Shown piece after piece: positions 1 to 8,681 of a stretch of 64,000 bases of DNA (position 1 is its first letter; the number at the start of each line of letters is the position of its first letter). The notes below the pieces were generated by a model, which saw nothing but the letters and a program-made list of their open reading frames with translations, did not search any database and had not been told where the DNA came from. A program made the translations under genes and the position numbers. Source of the DNA: Flavipsychrobacter stenotrophus (lineage in GTDB: Bacteria > Bacteroidota > Bacteroidia > Chitinophagales > Chitinophagaceae); NCBI RefSeq assembly GCF_002954265.1, contig NZ_PPSL01000004.1:434001-498000 (forward strand), read 5' to 3'.

Positions 1-270
1 CAACATTATAATCAGCGCGGCCAGGTTGATATTGCCGTGCAAAAGAAACTGCTGAAAGGAAAGCTGAACACGACCCTGGGCATCTACGATATATTCTATA
101 CCGACTATGGCAGGTATACTAGCACCTTGCCGGGGCAGCAATATTATTATAAACAAAGGCCGGATAGCAGAAGACTGCGCCTTACCCTCAACTATCGCTT
201 TGGTAATATGAGAATAGACCGCAAGGTAAGTGATGGGGAGGATAATAGCAGGCTAAAGAAGGGGAGCTGA
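1..270 (+). CDS. Outer-membrane beta-barrel (TonB-dependent receptor type) protein, C-terminal end
   Basis: The frame is open from base 1, so the gene begins upstream of the window and only about 89 C-terminal residues are visible. They alternate polar and aromatic residues as in porin strands (for example TLGIYDIFYTDYGRYTS) and include a typical penultimate strand, LRLTLNYRFGN, followed by a short charged tail. This matches the end of the large outer-membrane beta-barrel proteins related to TonB-dependent receptors that are abundant in Bacteroidota. Such proteins sit in the outer membrane and usually import or bind ligands or act as signalling barrels. No plug domain is visible, so substrate and exact subfamily cannot be stated. 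Confidence 0.7.
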   Translation, partial: QHYNQRGQVDIAVQKKLLKGKLNTTLGIYDIFYTDYGRYTSTLPGQQYYYKQRPDSRRLRLTLNYRFGNMRIDRKVSDGEDNSRLKKGS

Positions 271-472
271 TGAAAGTTTAAAGTCAAAAGTTAAAACCTA
301 AAAGTGGGTCACAGCTTTGAATACTGAAGCAGCCTAATTCGTAAAGATCCACCCCAACTGGTCTTTGCGAGGAACGAAGCAATCTCGCATCGGGACGTAT
401 TCGTTTTGTATTGAGTATGCCTTTGCGCTCTTTGCCTGACCCTTTTTAATCATTCATAAAAAAATAAATTTT
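271..472. repeat. Gene-free spacer with dispersed Bacteroidota words
   Basis: This spacer carries three intergenic words that recur in the window or the phylum. AAGTCAAAAGTTAAAA near 281 recurs at 50697-50728. TTTGCGAGGAACGAAGCAAT near 364 is a word I know from many Bacteroidota genomes. CGTATTCGTTTTGTAT at 396-411 recurs, in whole or in its GTATTCGTTTT core, near 26148, 26350 and 46650. No ORF or clear terminator is supported here. Confidence 0.4.
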
Positions 473-1378
473 ATGTACTGTATAGAAACAACCGATCTTA
501 CCTACAAGTTCGAAAAGGGAGATCCGATTCTTAATAATATCAACATCCGGGTGCCGGAGGGGTCGATTTATGGTTTTCTTGGCCCCAATGGAGCGGGCAA
601 GACCACAACGCTTAAGCTCATTCTCGGGCTGTTGAAGATGCAGCAAGGCAGTATTTCGATACTCGGCAAACAGATCGACAAAGATAGAATAGCCATACTG
701 CGTCAGGTGGGATCTTTGATAGAGGCGCCATCGCTTTATGCCCATCTTACAGCAAAAGAGAATCTACGTGTCTTGCAGATGATATATCAATGTCCCGAAA
801 CGCGCATACAGGAGGTACTGGATATAGTAGGCCTGCCCGATACCGGCAAGAAGAAGGCCGGCCGCTTTTCGTTGGGTATGAAGCAACGGCTGAGTATTGC
901 CATTGCTCTCTTACCCAACCCCTCATTGCTTATTCTAGATGAGCCTACCAATGGCCTTGACCCCAACGGCATTATTGAAATGAGGGAGCTGCTGAAACGG
1001 CTGAATAAGGAACATAAGATGACTATTGTCATATCCAGTCACTTGCTATCGGAGGTAGAAAAGCTGGTAACCGATGTTGGCATCATCAACAAAAGCGAAC
1101 TTCTTTTCCAGGGCACGCTGGAAGAATTACTTAAACAACAGCAACAATCTGCCCACAGCCTGCTGGAAACCAGTGATAATGCGGGTGCGATAAAATTGCT
1201 TACAAAGGCTGGCATTAGTGCTCACGAGGAACATGGAAAGGTGGTGATGCCAGCGGCCACCAGAGAAGCACTTGGAGATATAAGCCAGAGCCTTGCGCAG
1301 CAGGGTATTAAAGTGTATGAGATCACCACAGTGAAGAACGACCTGGAAACAATATTTATTGACTTACTCAAAAACTAA
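473..1378 (+). CDS. ABC transporter ATP-binding protein (bacitracin/antibiotic-exporter type)
   Basis: This 301-residue cytoplasmic ATPase would drive the membrane protein encoded immediately downstream. Walker A (GPNGAGKT) is at about residues 37-44, the signature FSLGMKQRL at about 132-140, and Walker B (LLILDEP) at about 152-158 followed by a D-loop GLD. The order and the roughly 80-residue tail after the nucleotide-binding domain fit the BcrA/CcmA-like families of two-component ABC exporters, which move antibiotics, peptides or lipids. The ATG follows an A/T-rich leader without Shine-Dalgarno sequence. The next gene begins 10 bp after the stop, so the two are surely one operon. The substrate cannot be read from the sequence. 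Confidence 0.92.
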   Translation: MYCIETTDLTYKFEKGDPILNNINIRVPEGSIYGFLGPNGAGKTTTLKLILGLLKMQQGSISILGKQIDKDRIAILRQVGSLIEAPSLYAHLTAKENLRVLQMIYQCPETRIQEVLDIVGLPDTGKKKAGRFSLGMKQRLSIAIALLPNPSLLILDEPTNGLDPNGIIEMRELLKRLNKEHKMTIVISSHLLSEVEKLVTDVGIINKSELLFQGTLEELLKQQQQSAHSLLETSDNAGAIKLLTKAGISAHEEHGKVVMPAATREALGDISQSLAQQGIKVYEITTVKNDLETIFIDLLKN

Positions 1379-1388
1379 AACTAATTAT

Positions 1389-2165
1389 ATGAACGTCTCT
1401 TTTGTTAATAGTTTCAGGAGCGAATGGCTCAAAAGAAGGCATACTGCCTCATCGTGGATAGTACTCATCGGAGCGGCCTTTATGCCATTGCTGGTAATCC
1501 TTATGCGCCTGCAGGATCATGGTAAGCCGGCCGACAAAATATTTATGAAGAATATATGGGCGGCTATGTATCACCGCAACTGGACGGCCATGGGCATGTT
1601 CATGCTGCCATTCATGCTCATATTGAGTACCAGTCTTATTACCAATGTGGAATTTAAGAACAATACCTGGAAGCAGTTGCATACCACTCCTCAGAGCCTG
1701 ACTACTATTTATTTTGCCAAGTTTTCTGTGATCATTGTAATGCTTATTCAGCTCTTTCTGCTGTTCAATGTGGGTATATACTTGTCGGTAATGCTGCCAG
1801 GTTATATCTTCAGCGACCTACAGCTACCTACTGATCCGTATCCTTATCAGGCTTACTTTCGCGGCACCGGTTACTTTTTTATAGATTGCCTGCCTGTTAT
1901 AGCGCTCCAGTATTTGCTCAGTCTGAAGTTCAAAAACTTTATAGTGCCGATAGGTATAGGATTTTCAATGCTGGTAATAGCATTGCTCGCCCTTAACTGG
2001 AAGTATGGCTACATCATTCCCTATATCTACACGCCCCTCAATTTTAAAGAGAACCAGAATTTTGTAGATCCGTTAATGAACAGACACTATTGGGCAGCCG
2101 GTTATTGTGTAGTGCTGACTGTTGTCGGGTATATATTATATGTGACCAAAAAGGAGAAGGGGTAG
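1389..2165 (+). CDS. ABC transporter permease (ABC-2 type)
   Basis: This 258-residue integral membrane protein follows the ATPase gene closely. It begins with a cytoplasmic segment containing SFRSEWLKRRHT, typical of ABC-2 permeases, then has about six hydrophobic spans (near residues 20-40, 65-85, 105-125, 165-185, 190-210 and 230-250). I chose ATG 1389 because the longer in-frame start at 1359 overlaps the ATPase gene and adds only polar residues with no family support. Together with the upstream gene it would make a simple exporter. Such pairs often serve antibiotic or bacteriocin self-protection, but no neighbour indicates the cargo. Confidence 0.85.
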   Translation: MNVSFVNSFRSEWLKRRHTASSWIVLIGAAFMPLLVILMRLQDHGKPADKIFMKNIWAAMYHRNWTAMGMFMLPFMLILSTSLITNVEFKNNTWKQLHTTPQSLTTIYFAKFSVIIVMLIQLFLLFNVGIYLSVMLPGYIFSDLQLPTDPYPYQAYFRGTGYFFIDCLPVIALQYLLSLKFKNFIVPIGIGFSMLVIALLALNWKYGYIIPYIYTPLNFKENQNFVDPLMNRHYWAAGYCVVLTVVGYILYVTKKEKG

Positions 2166-2290
2166 TGGTATAGCACCTAGCTTGTAATGGTTGCTACTCC
2201 GGATTTAATTAACCCGTTTAATATGCTCTTAATATATAAATGCGGTTACCGCCGGTTTCTGTACTATCTTTATCCAAATTTATTTAAGAA

Positions 2291-3520
2291 TTGAAGTTTT
2301 CAGAATTTGGATTTGATGATTATCTCATGGATGGTATTGATGCCATGGGATATGTAGACGCTACACCTGTACAAGAGGCAGTAATACCAAGCATAATTAA
2401 TGGTAAAGACATTATAGCCGCCGCGCAAACCGGTACAGGTAAGACCGCAGCATTCCTGTTGCCCGTACTGCACAACATTCTCACGCACACTAAGGACGAC
2501 GGTAATATTAAGTGCATGATCATTGTGCCCACCCGCGAACTGGCTACACAGATAGCACAGACGCTGGAAGGTATCTCTTATTTTACCGAGGTGAGTTCCA
2601 TTGCCGTTTATGGTGGAGGCAGTGGCAACCTATTTGCTGCCGAGCGTAAGGCATTGTCATCGGGCGTAGATATTGTTATCTGCACTCCCGGTCGTATGAT
2701 CGCCCACCTCAACATGAATTATGTAAAGCTTGATGAGCTGAAGTACCTGGTACTGGACGAGGCCGACCGTATGTTGGATATGGGTTTCTTTGAGGATATC
2801 ACCAAGATACTCTCTTATATGCCCAAGAAAAGGCAGAACCTCATGTTCTCGGCTACCATGCCACCTGCCATCCGCAAGCTGGCCAATACCATGTTGCACA
2901 ACCCGGTAGAGGTGAATATTGCCATAAGCAAACCCGCAGAGCAGATCAAACAAGGCGTTTTCTATGTATTCGACGGACAGAAGATAAAGCTGGTAAAACA
3001 CGTGCTAACGCATGGCGAATTTACAAGTGTACTTATTTTCTGTAGCAGCAAGCTAAGTGTAAAAGCACTGACCGAAGAATTGAAGCGTGCCAAGTTTGCC
3101 GTAGATATGATACAGAGCGACCTGGAGCAGGAGAAACGCGAACAGGTATTGCTCGACTTCAAGAACAAGAAACTAAAGATACTAGTTGCTACAGATATCC
3201 TGAGCCGCGGTATTGATATAGAAGATATAGACCTGGTCATCAATTACGATGTGCCGCACGATGGTGAGGATTACATTCACCGTATTGGTCGTACAGCCCG
3301 TGCAGCTGCAAAGGGTACCGCTTATACCTTCGTAAATGAAAAAGAGCAATATAAGTTCAAGCAGATCGAAAAACTAATGGAGAGCACGGTCGAAAGCCAG
3401 AAAGTTCCTGACGAGTTTGGTCCTGTTCCTGAGGTCAGCGAAAATGCAAGGCCATTTAAGAAGCCGGGCGGCAGTAGCGGTGGCGGAAAAGGAAGGAATA
3501 ATAAGTTTAAGAAAAAGTAA
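2291..3520 (+). CDS. DEAD-box ATP-dependent RNA helicase (RhlE-like)
   Basis: A 409-residue RNA helicase with the full motif set: Q motif (TPVQEAVIP, about 25-33), motif I AQTGTGKT (45-52), Ia PTRELA (79-84), II DEAD (155-158), III SAT, and VI HRIGRTAR. The tail after about residue 370 is short, Gly/Lys-rich and basic, as in many RNA-binding DEAD proteins. The start is TTG at 2291; the family usually begins a few residues before the aromatic upstream of the Q motif, and this start gives exactly that (KFSEFGF). The likely role is RNA remodelling in ribosome assembly or RNA turnover, especially in the cold. The helicase is monocistronic and followed by a terminator at 3582-3610. Confidence 0.95.
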   Translation: MKFSEFGFDDYLMDGIDAMGYVDATPVQEAVIPSIINGKDIIAAAQTGTGKTAAFLLPVLHNILTHTKDDGNIKCMIIVPTRELATQIAQTLEGISYFTEVSSIAVYGGGSGNLFAAERKALSSGVDIVICTPGRMIAHLNMNYVKLDELKYLVLDEADRMLDMGFFEDITKILSYMPKKRQNLMFSATMPPAIRKLANTMLHNPVEVNIAISKPAEQIKQGVFYVFDGQKIKLVKHVLTHGEFTSVLIFCSSKLSVKALTEELKRAKFAVDMIQSDLEQEKREQVLLDFKNKKLKILVATDILSRGIDIEDIDLVINYDVPHDGEDYIHRIGRTARAAAKGTAYTFVNEKEQYKFKQIEKLMESTVESQKVPDEFGPVPEVSENARPFKKPGGSSGGGKGRNNKFKKK

Positions 3521-3521
3521 A

Positions 3522-3558
3522 ACAATTTGGCAATTCGGCAATTTGACAATTAGCCAAT
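3522..3558. repeat. Intergenic word CAATT(T/C)GGCAATT
   Basis: A short near-tandem run of the words CAATTTGGCAATT, CGGCAATTTGACAATT and TAGCCAATG lies just after the helicase stop. The same vocabulary (TTTGACAATTCGGCAAT) recurs after another gene at about 54092-54107. This looks like a dispersed Bacteroidota intergenic filler repeat rather than a functional site. Confidence 0.4.
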
Positions 3559-3581
3559 GATTTTTTGTAAAAATAGTAAAG

Positions 3582-3610
3582 AGGAATATGTTTCGGCATG
3601 TTCCTTTTTT
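3582..3610 (+). terminator. Rho-independent terminator of the DEAD-box gene
   Basis: The arms AGGAATATG (3582-3590) and CATGTTCCT (3597-3605) form a 9-bp stem with one G-U pair around a TTTCGG loop, followed by a T6 run. It ends the + strand helicase transcript exactly where the convergent lipoprotein gene ends. Confidence 0.7.
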
Positions 3611-4091
3611 AATAGTCAAAATAAAGGTACGTAAAACGACTGGTGCCTATTCCGTCTCCGGAAACTGTAATATCTGCACCATTTATTGTATAGCCGTAAT
3701 CATTAGCGCATTGATAACTATTGTATAGGGCAGGTTTCTTTCGACTTACGAAATGCGTGTTCTTAATATAGTATATCTTTTCAGAAGGATGGGCAACCAG
3801 TTTCCAATCATTCAAAGTAAAAAGCTTGCCTACCATGTCGCTTCCCCAAATCCCATAATGTTTTTTGTTATGGATCGAATTCATAATCCTGCAATCAAAT
3901 ACGGTATCGGATTGTGAAAAATAGCCCGACTTCGAATACCTGAAGATTGTGACCGATGTATCACTAATCCCGATGGTTGTATCGCGGGCTGTAAAAAATG
4001 CAAAACCAAACTGTTCATTTTTACATTCGGTCTTTCCCCGGCAGGAGAAAAGAGCAACTGTTAACGAGAGAATAGCTAGTAGTTGTTTCAT
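3609..4091 (-). CDS. Hypothetical lipoprotein
   Basis: A 160-residue protein with a classic lipoprotein signal, MKQLLAILSLTVALFSC, whose Cys at residue 17 would be lipidated. The mature part has no motif I recognise. It is rich in short polar beta-type segments (SDTSVTIFRYSKSGYFSQSD) and has several Tyr near the C-terminus. Expected location is the periplasmic or outer-membrane face. It is convergent with the helicase and lies 52 bp downstream of the glycosyltransferase gene on the same strand, so the two could be cotranscribed. Confidence 0.7.
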   Translation of the reverse strand: MKQLLAILSLTVALFSCRGKTECKNEQFGFAFFTARDTTIGISDTSVTIFRYSKSGYFSQSDTVFDCRIMNSIHNKKHYGIWGSDMVGKLFTLNDWKLVAHPSEKIYYIKNTHFVSRKKPALYNSYQCANDYGYTINGADITVSGDGIGTSRFTYLYFDY

Positions 4092-4143
4092 ATTAAGGAA
4101 TATAGACTGTTAGGAACGGAGATATCATGAAAATATTATCTGA

Positions 4144-6084
4144 CTACAGAAACCTAAAATTCTTCATCATCAATCCAATATCTGTTGCCGGGGTATAGTG
4201 CTGGGCATACGCCAGATTTATCTGTAGCTTCACGTGGTCAGATGGTTCATACCCCGCCAGTATGTTGTAGGGTGGGAGAGCTCCCGGCCGCAACGCTGGC
4301 AATCTGTTGGTTGCTGTGCCCGGGGCATAACCTACCCACGTTTTACCACCGCTAAGCACACTAAATATGTTGGTGAACATAGTCCCCGGCTTCTTTACAA
4401 GGAAGAAAGTGAATGGAAAAAGGATCAGTAATAGCAGGGACATCACTATGTCTACCAGTCGTTTATTCCGCTGCATGGCGAAAGAGGATAGGTTAAAGCT
4501 TCGGTCAATTGTATACAGGTCTCCGGATGTATTGCTTGAATTACTTCCTACAAAGCTTTGACTACCATTAAGATGTATTTTATATTCATAGCCATCACCA
4601 CACTCCTGCATTTGCTTGAACACATCCAGATAGCTCAAACCATCCACACAAAAGATCACTTCATTTACACCCGTAGTATATAGCAGTTGCTTCATTTCGG
4701 GTAGTGCAGCCAATGCATTATCCCGTTCGCTCGTCGGACTAACTCTGCCCGAAAGTTCGGGTGCGTAGTGTACTTTCTGCAATATGTCGGCAGTCTGTTG
4801 GTAGGAGGTTTCATCTGCCACTATCACTGCGCGCTTTGGCAGCTTGTCGTAAGGAATGTATTTCAGGATGCCTAGACGATACAATACCTCGTGCAGTCCC
4901 AGTAATCCTACCGTACCTACGATGCCCGAGAACACTATGATCGCCCTCGAATACCTCAATTCAGCCGGAAGAAGGCCGAAATAAGCCAATATGATGATCG
5001 TACCCATTAACATGCCCCTGATTACCTTAAGCGGGCGGTAAGGGCTGTCGTAGGCCCCGTTAAAATACAAAGACACCAGCCACAGCAATGCGTAGACAGG
5101 GAAAGTGGCATAAACCGACGATGCGGGTATGGGAAATATGTTCTTTACCTCATTTACCCAGAATTGTTTTATGCCGTAAAGCGTACCTAGTAGTATTAAT
5201 GCGTCAAATAGAGGCATGCGCAGCACCTTAAGCGCTGTCTTCAGCGAACCAAGTACTGCTCGCAGTATAATGCCTATGTTGATAAACAGTATGAACAACC
5301 GAGCATCTTTGGCCGAATAATGCTTTTTCACAAACGTAACCAGCGCTTCATTAAAGATGCGGACATACGATAACGTCATCTTTTTGGTACTCTCTCCTTT
5401 GTAGTGGATCAGGTCTACCTCCGGGTAATAGATGTTCTCGAACCCGGCTTTTAGTATGCGGTAAGACAGATCCACATCCTCGCAATACATAAAGTAATCC
5501 TCGTCAAATGCACCACCGGCTATGTCCATGGCCGAGCGGCGTACCAGCATACAGCAGCCACTCAGTACTTCCACAGGGGCGGTTTCCCGCTCACCGATAT
5601 GCACCGCATAATACTTGTTGAAGTAAGGAGATTTTTTGAATAACTTATTGATTCCCGTAGTTTTGAAGATAGCTACCGAAAGCGAAGGGAAAGATTTTTT
5701 TCCATCCGGTGCAAAGTCCCCTTTACCATCAATAAGCCTTGGTCCCAGCGATCCTGCCTTAGGGTGGGCATCCATATAGGCCACCGTCTTCACCAGGAAA
5801 TCCTCCGGCATCACCGTGTCCGGATTCAGGAAAAGGATGTATTCACCCATAGCAATATCCACACCCTGGTTGTTGGCTTTGGAGAAACCCCTATTGTCTA
5901 TATTTTCTATAAGTGTAACAGAAGGGAACTTTTCGCGCACCATTGCGCAGCTGGTATCGGTAGAATTATTATCCACAACGACCACCTCAACAGCCATACC
6001 TTCAGCCGCACGCATTACAGAATGCAGGCATACCTCCAGAAAGTACTTTACATTGTAATTAACTATAATGACTGTTACTTTCAT
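4144..6084 (-). CDS. Family 2 glycosyltransferase fused to a WbaP-like membrane scaffold
   Basis: The 646-residue protein has a GT-A domain at about 1-235, with VTVIIVNYN at the start, the nucleotide-site VVVDNNSTD (35-43), the acidic LNPDT (87-91) and the CEDVDLSYR acceptor motif (201-209). This is a rhamnosyl-transferase-like GT2 of cell-surface polysaccharide synthesis. It is followed by four to five membrane spans (about 263-281, 291-307, 324-343, 355-373, 381-400), a soluble Rossmann-like part (about 415-510) and a further hydrophobic hairpin KRLVDIVMSLLLLIL (541-555). That second half has the layout of the N-terminal scaffold of polyprenyl-phosphate sugar-1-phosphate transferases (WbaP/PglC superfamily). 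The catalytic part is missing: only GGKTWVGY stands where such enzymes carry their conserved catalytic motifs. The GT2 assignment is firm; the scaffold assignment is inferred from layout. Confidence 0.85.
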   Translation of the reverse strand: MKVTVIIVNYNVKYFLEVCLHSVMRAAEGMAVEVVVVDNNSTDTSCAMVREKFPSVTLIENIDNRGFSKANNQGVDIAMGEYILFLNPDTVMPEDFLVKTVAYMDAHPKAGSLGPRLIDGKGDFAPDGKKSFPSLSVAIFKTTGINKLFKKSPYFNKYYAVHIGERETAPVEVLSGCCMLVRRSAMDIAGGAFDEDYFMYCEDVDLSYRILKAGFENIYYPEVDLIHYKGESTKKMTLSYVRIFNEALVTFVKKHYSAKDARLFILFINIGIILRAVLGSLKTALKVLRMPLFDALILLGTLYGIKQFWVNEVKNIFPIPASSVYATFPVYALLWLVSLYFNGAYDSPYRPLKVIRGMLMGTIIILAYFGLLPAELRYSRAIIVFSGIVGTVGLLGLHEVLYRLGILKYIPYDKLPKRAVIVADETSYQQTADILQKVHYAPELSGRVSPTSERDNALAALPEMKQLLYTTGVNEVIFCVDGLSYLDVFKQMQECGDGYEYKIHLNGSQSFVGSNSSNTSGDLYTIDRSFNLSSFAMQRNKRLVDIVMSLLLLILFPFTFFLVKKPGTMFTNIFSVLSGGKTWVGYAPGTATNRLPALRPGALPPYNILAGYEPSDHVKLQINLAYAQHYTPATDIGLMMKNFRFL

Positions 6085-6214
6085 TCCTTACTGTAGCGGC
6101 TGTTGTTTTGAGGTTGCGAAGATAGTTGATTAATGGCTGAATTTCGAAATGGCTGAATGGCTCAATGAGGAACGGGAAATGCGTATATTTATTTTATTCA
6201 CTAACTTTACGTTT

Positions 6215-6451
6215 GTGAGCAAGCCCCGCATACATATCTATAGATCGTTTGAAGAGCAAGCAGCAGAAGAAGCTGCTGCCGAAGCGGCTTATTCTCCGGT
6301 GGAGCGCTTACGTGAAACGGTAGAGTTGATATTGCGTGTTTATGGCGTTACTAGGGAAGAGTTGATGTCCAGACCCAAGAGCAAAAGGATAAATTTTACA
6401 CAACCCGATTGGATTGTTAAGGCCAGGCAAATGGCACACGCTAAGAAATAG
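6215..6451 (+). CDS. Small conserved-looking hypothetical protein
   Basis: A 78-residue soluble protein read from GTG 6215 (VSKPRIHIYRSFEEQ). An upstream in-frame ATG at 6149 would add 22 residues, but that stretch is AT-rich, hydrophobic and contains a TAnnTTTA promoter-like box at 6202-6209, so I prefer the GTG. The middle is an Ala/Glu-rich helix followed by SPVERLRETVELILRVYGVT. This resembles short Bacteroidota proteins with a SFEEQ...SPVERL motif that I cannot assign to a function. It stands alone between a divergent glycosyltransferase gene and mutS2. Confidence 0.55.
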   Translation: MSKPRIHIYRSFEEQAAEEAAAEAAYSPVERLRETVELILRVYGVTREELMSRPKSKRINFTQPDWIVKARQMAHAKK

Positions 6452-6535
6452 CTCTATCACATTGCCACATTTCATCGCATTCCTCCCACATTACCCTATT
6501 GCCAAATTCAATTGAGCCATTGAGCTATTAAGCCA
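6452..6535. repeat. ATTGAGCC/GCCATT intergenic word cluster
   Basis: The spacer before mutS2 contains near-tandem words such as ATTGAGCCATTGAGC and AAGCCATTGGGCCATT. Their reverse complements (AATGGCTCAATAG, AATGGCTCAATGC) occur near 43970-43995 and at 6133-6166. It appears to be a dispersed filler repeat; no gene is seen. Confidence 0.4.
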
Positions 6536-6562
6536 TTGGGCCATTAAAATAGTTTATTTTTG
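6536..6562 (+). promoter_or_regulatory. Putative mutS2 promoter
   Basis: TATTTTTG at 6555-6562 matches the Bacteroidota -7 box TAnnTTTG perfectly and is followed by CACAG. A TTG at 6536-6538 could be the -33 element, though the 16-bp spacing is shorter than usual. Transcription would begin within a few bases of the ATG at 6570, so the mRNA may be nearly leaderless. Confidence 0.45.
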
Positions 6563-6569
6563 CACAGCC

Positions 6570-8681
6570 ATGATGCAACTGTACCCGGCTACTGCCATTG
6601 AGAGTTTAGAGTTTAATAAAGTGTGTGATCTGCTGCTGCATAAATGCCGCACAGATGCTGCACGTGAAAGAGTGCAATCCATTCGTTTTCATGTACGTAT
6701 GGAGCATATGCAGAAAGAGTTACTTCAGGTCAATGAGTTCAAAATGGTACTGCAGACCGGCGACCATTTCCCCAATGATTTTACCCGAAACATCACCCGC
6801 GAACTGAAACTCCTACAGATAACCGGTGGGGTACTGACCGGCGAGCAACTCCTGTTCTGCAATCAGCTGGCGCTCAATATGAAGGACATATTGCAGTGGT
6901 TCAGAAAAAATAATGATCTGTTTCCCACCCTTGAGGCTATAAGTGACAAGGTGGTCTATGAGAAAAAGATAACCGAACTCATCACATCTGTTGTCGACGA
7001 GACCGGGGTAGTGAGGGATACTGCATCTAAAGATCTCATGTATATCCGTTCCGAACTGGGTAAGGCACGCCATGCCGCAAGACGCACCTTCGATGGTGTT
7101 TTGCGCAAACTGGGCAAGGCCGGTTACCTGGCCGATATATCTGAAAGTTTCTATAATGGTCGCCGCACGGCTGCCGTACTGGCCGAGTACAAGCGTATAG
7201 TGAAAGGTATCTTGCACGGCGAGAGCGACACCCAGAAAACCGTTTTCATAGAACCTGAAGAGACCATAGACCTCAACAACGAGATATTCTCCCTCGAACG
7301 CTCAGAACAAAAAGAGATACAACGCATATTGGTTCAGGCCACAAAAGACCTGTCCGAGTTCGGGCCGCAGCTCGAAGGTTACTATCACATTAGTGGGATT
7401 TACGATTTTATAAGAGCCAAGGCAAATCTGGCGGTTGATATGAATGCGCATATGCCGCGGCTTAGTCCGCATGCGGTGATACAGTTGGTCAAGGCATATC
7501 ACCCCCTCTTGTTGCTGCGCAACAAGCAGAGCGGCAAGCCAACAATCCCCCTCAATATCTCCCTCGATCGTAATAACCGCATCCTCATCATTAGCGGACC
7601 TAACGCCGGTGGTAAGACGGTATCTATGAAAACAGTAGGCCTCCTGCAACTGATGGTGCAGGCAGGTATGCTCATTCCGGCCGATGAAAATTCAGAAGTA
7701 GGCGTGTTCCGCCAGTTGATGGTGCAGATAGGGGATACACAAAGTATAGAACACGAACTAAGTACCTACAGCGCCCACCTGCAGGACATGAAATACTTCA
7801 TGGACTTCGCCAATGGCAAGACCTTATTTTTCATAGATGAACTCGGAAGTGGTTCAGATCCAAACCTTGGCGGTGCCTTTGCTGAAGCGATAGTTGAAGA
7901 CATGGCATCTAAAAATGCCCTAGGTATCATCACCACCCACTACCTCAACCTGAAGGTTATGGCCGGCAAAGTGAAAGGTATTTTCAATGGCGCCATGGCA
8001 TTTGACGAGGAAAAACTGGAACCATTGTACCAGCTGACCGTTGGCAAACCGGGTAGCTCTTACACCTTTGCTATTGCCCAGCGCAGCGGTTTATCGCCCA
8101 AAGTAATAGCCCGCGCCAAAGAACTCACCCAGCGCGAACACTTCAAACTCGACAAAATGCTCCTGCAGACCGAGCAGCAATCGGTACGACTGGGAGACAA
8201 AGAAAAGGAACTGGACAGGCTGCTGAAGATCAACGAACAACTGAAAAAGAACCTGGAGACCGTTACCGACAAAGAGAAGATAAAGCAGCAGCACGACATA
8301 CTGAACCTGCAAAACAAGATAAAGAAAGAAGAGCTGGAATACCTGCGCGACACCGAGCGCAAGTTCAAACAGATCATACAAGACTGGAAAAAAGCCGACA
8401 ACAAGCAGGAAGTGATCACAGCTGCCGAGAATGTACTCTTCCGTAAAAAGAACGTACAGACCAATGCCGCCGCCGCCAAAAAGGCCGACAAAGCCTACGA
8501 ACTAACCGGAGGCAAACCCCACATCGGCAACCTTGTCCGCAACAAAATAAACCACCAGGTCGGCATCCTCACCGAGTTCCGCGACAAAAAAGCCATCGTC
8601 CAGATTGGCAAACTACCTTTTACTGTGAATATTGATGAGTGGTTGGTGGTGAGGAAGAAGGCGGAAGGAAAGGAAAAATAG
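6570..8681 (+). CDS. mutS2: MutS2-family ATPase lacking the Smr domain
   Basis: A 703-residue MutS2-type protein with the core/clamp region at about 1-320, Walker A GPNAGGKT (343-350), Walker B FFIDELGSGSDP, the ST-motif region and a long Lys/Glu-rich coiled coil at about 520-620. MutS2 proteins bind branched DNA or collided ribosomes and usually end in a Smr nuclease/RNA-binding domain at roughly residues 700-780. Here the protein stops after a small beta-rich segment (VGILTEFRDKKAIVQIGKLPFTVNIDEW), and the following DNA encodes no Smr in any frame. The ATPase is complete, so this looks like a natural short form. Two adjacent ATGs (6570, 6573) are possible starts. The RADAR cassette begins 60 bp downstream. 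Confidence 0.93.
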   Translation: MMQLYPATAIESLEFNKVCDLLLHKCRTDAARERVQSIRFHVRMEHMQKELLQVNEFKMVLQTGDHFPNDFTRNITRELKLLQITGGVLTGEQLLFCNQLALNMKDILQWFRKNNDLFPTLEAISDKVVYEKKITELITSVVDETGVVRDTASKDLMYIRSELGKARHAARRTFDGVLRKLGKAGYLADISESFYNGRRTAAVLAEYKRIVKGILHGESDTQKTVFIEPEETIDLNNEIFSLERSEQKEIQRILVQATKDLSEFGPQLEGYYHISGIYDFIRAKANLAVDMNAHMPRLSPHAVIQLVKAYHPLLLLRNKQSGKPTIPLNISLDRNNRILIISGPNAGGKTVSMKTVGLLQLMVQAGMLIPADENSEVGVFRQLMVQIGDTQSIEHELSTYSAHLQDMKYFMDFANGKTLFFIDELGSGSDPNLGGAFAEAIVEDMASKNALGIITTHYLNLKVMAGKVKGIFNGAMAFDEEKLEPLYQLTVGKPGSSYTFAIAQRSGLSPKVIARAKELTQREHFKLDKMLLQTEQQSVRLGDKEKELDRLLKINEQLKKNLETVTDKEKIKQQHDILNLQNKIKKEELEYLRDTERKFKQIIQDWKKADNKQEVITAAENVLFRKKNVQTNAAAAKKADKAYELTGGKPHIGNLVRNKINHQVGILTEFRDKKAIVQIGKLPFTVNIDEWLVVRKKAEGKEK

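Noticed and set aside
6149-6217. Upstream ATG start for the small protein before mutS2
   Set aside because: The extra 22 residues contain a promoter-like box and unrelated hydrophobic sequence; GTG 6215 begins the protein-like part.
8060-8491. Ser/Phe-rich - strand ORF inside mutS2
   Set aside because: It is the shadow of the Lys/Glu-rich coiled coil. The - strand Ser-rich ORF at 33421-33795 is likewise the shadow of the Asp/Lys-rich gene.
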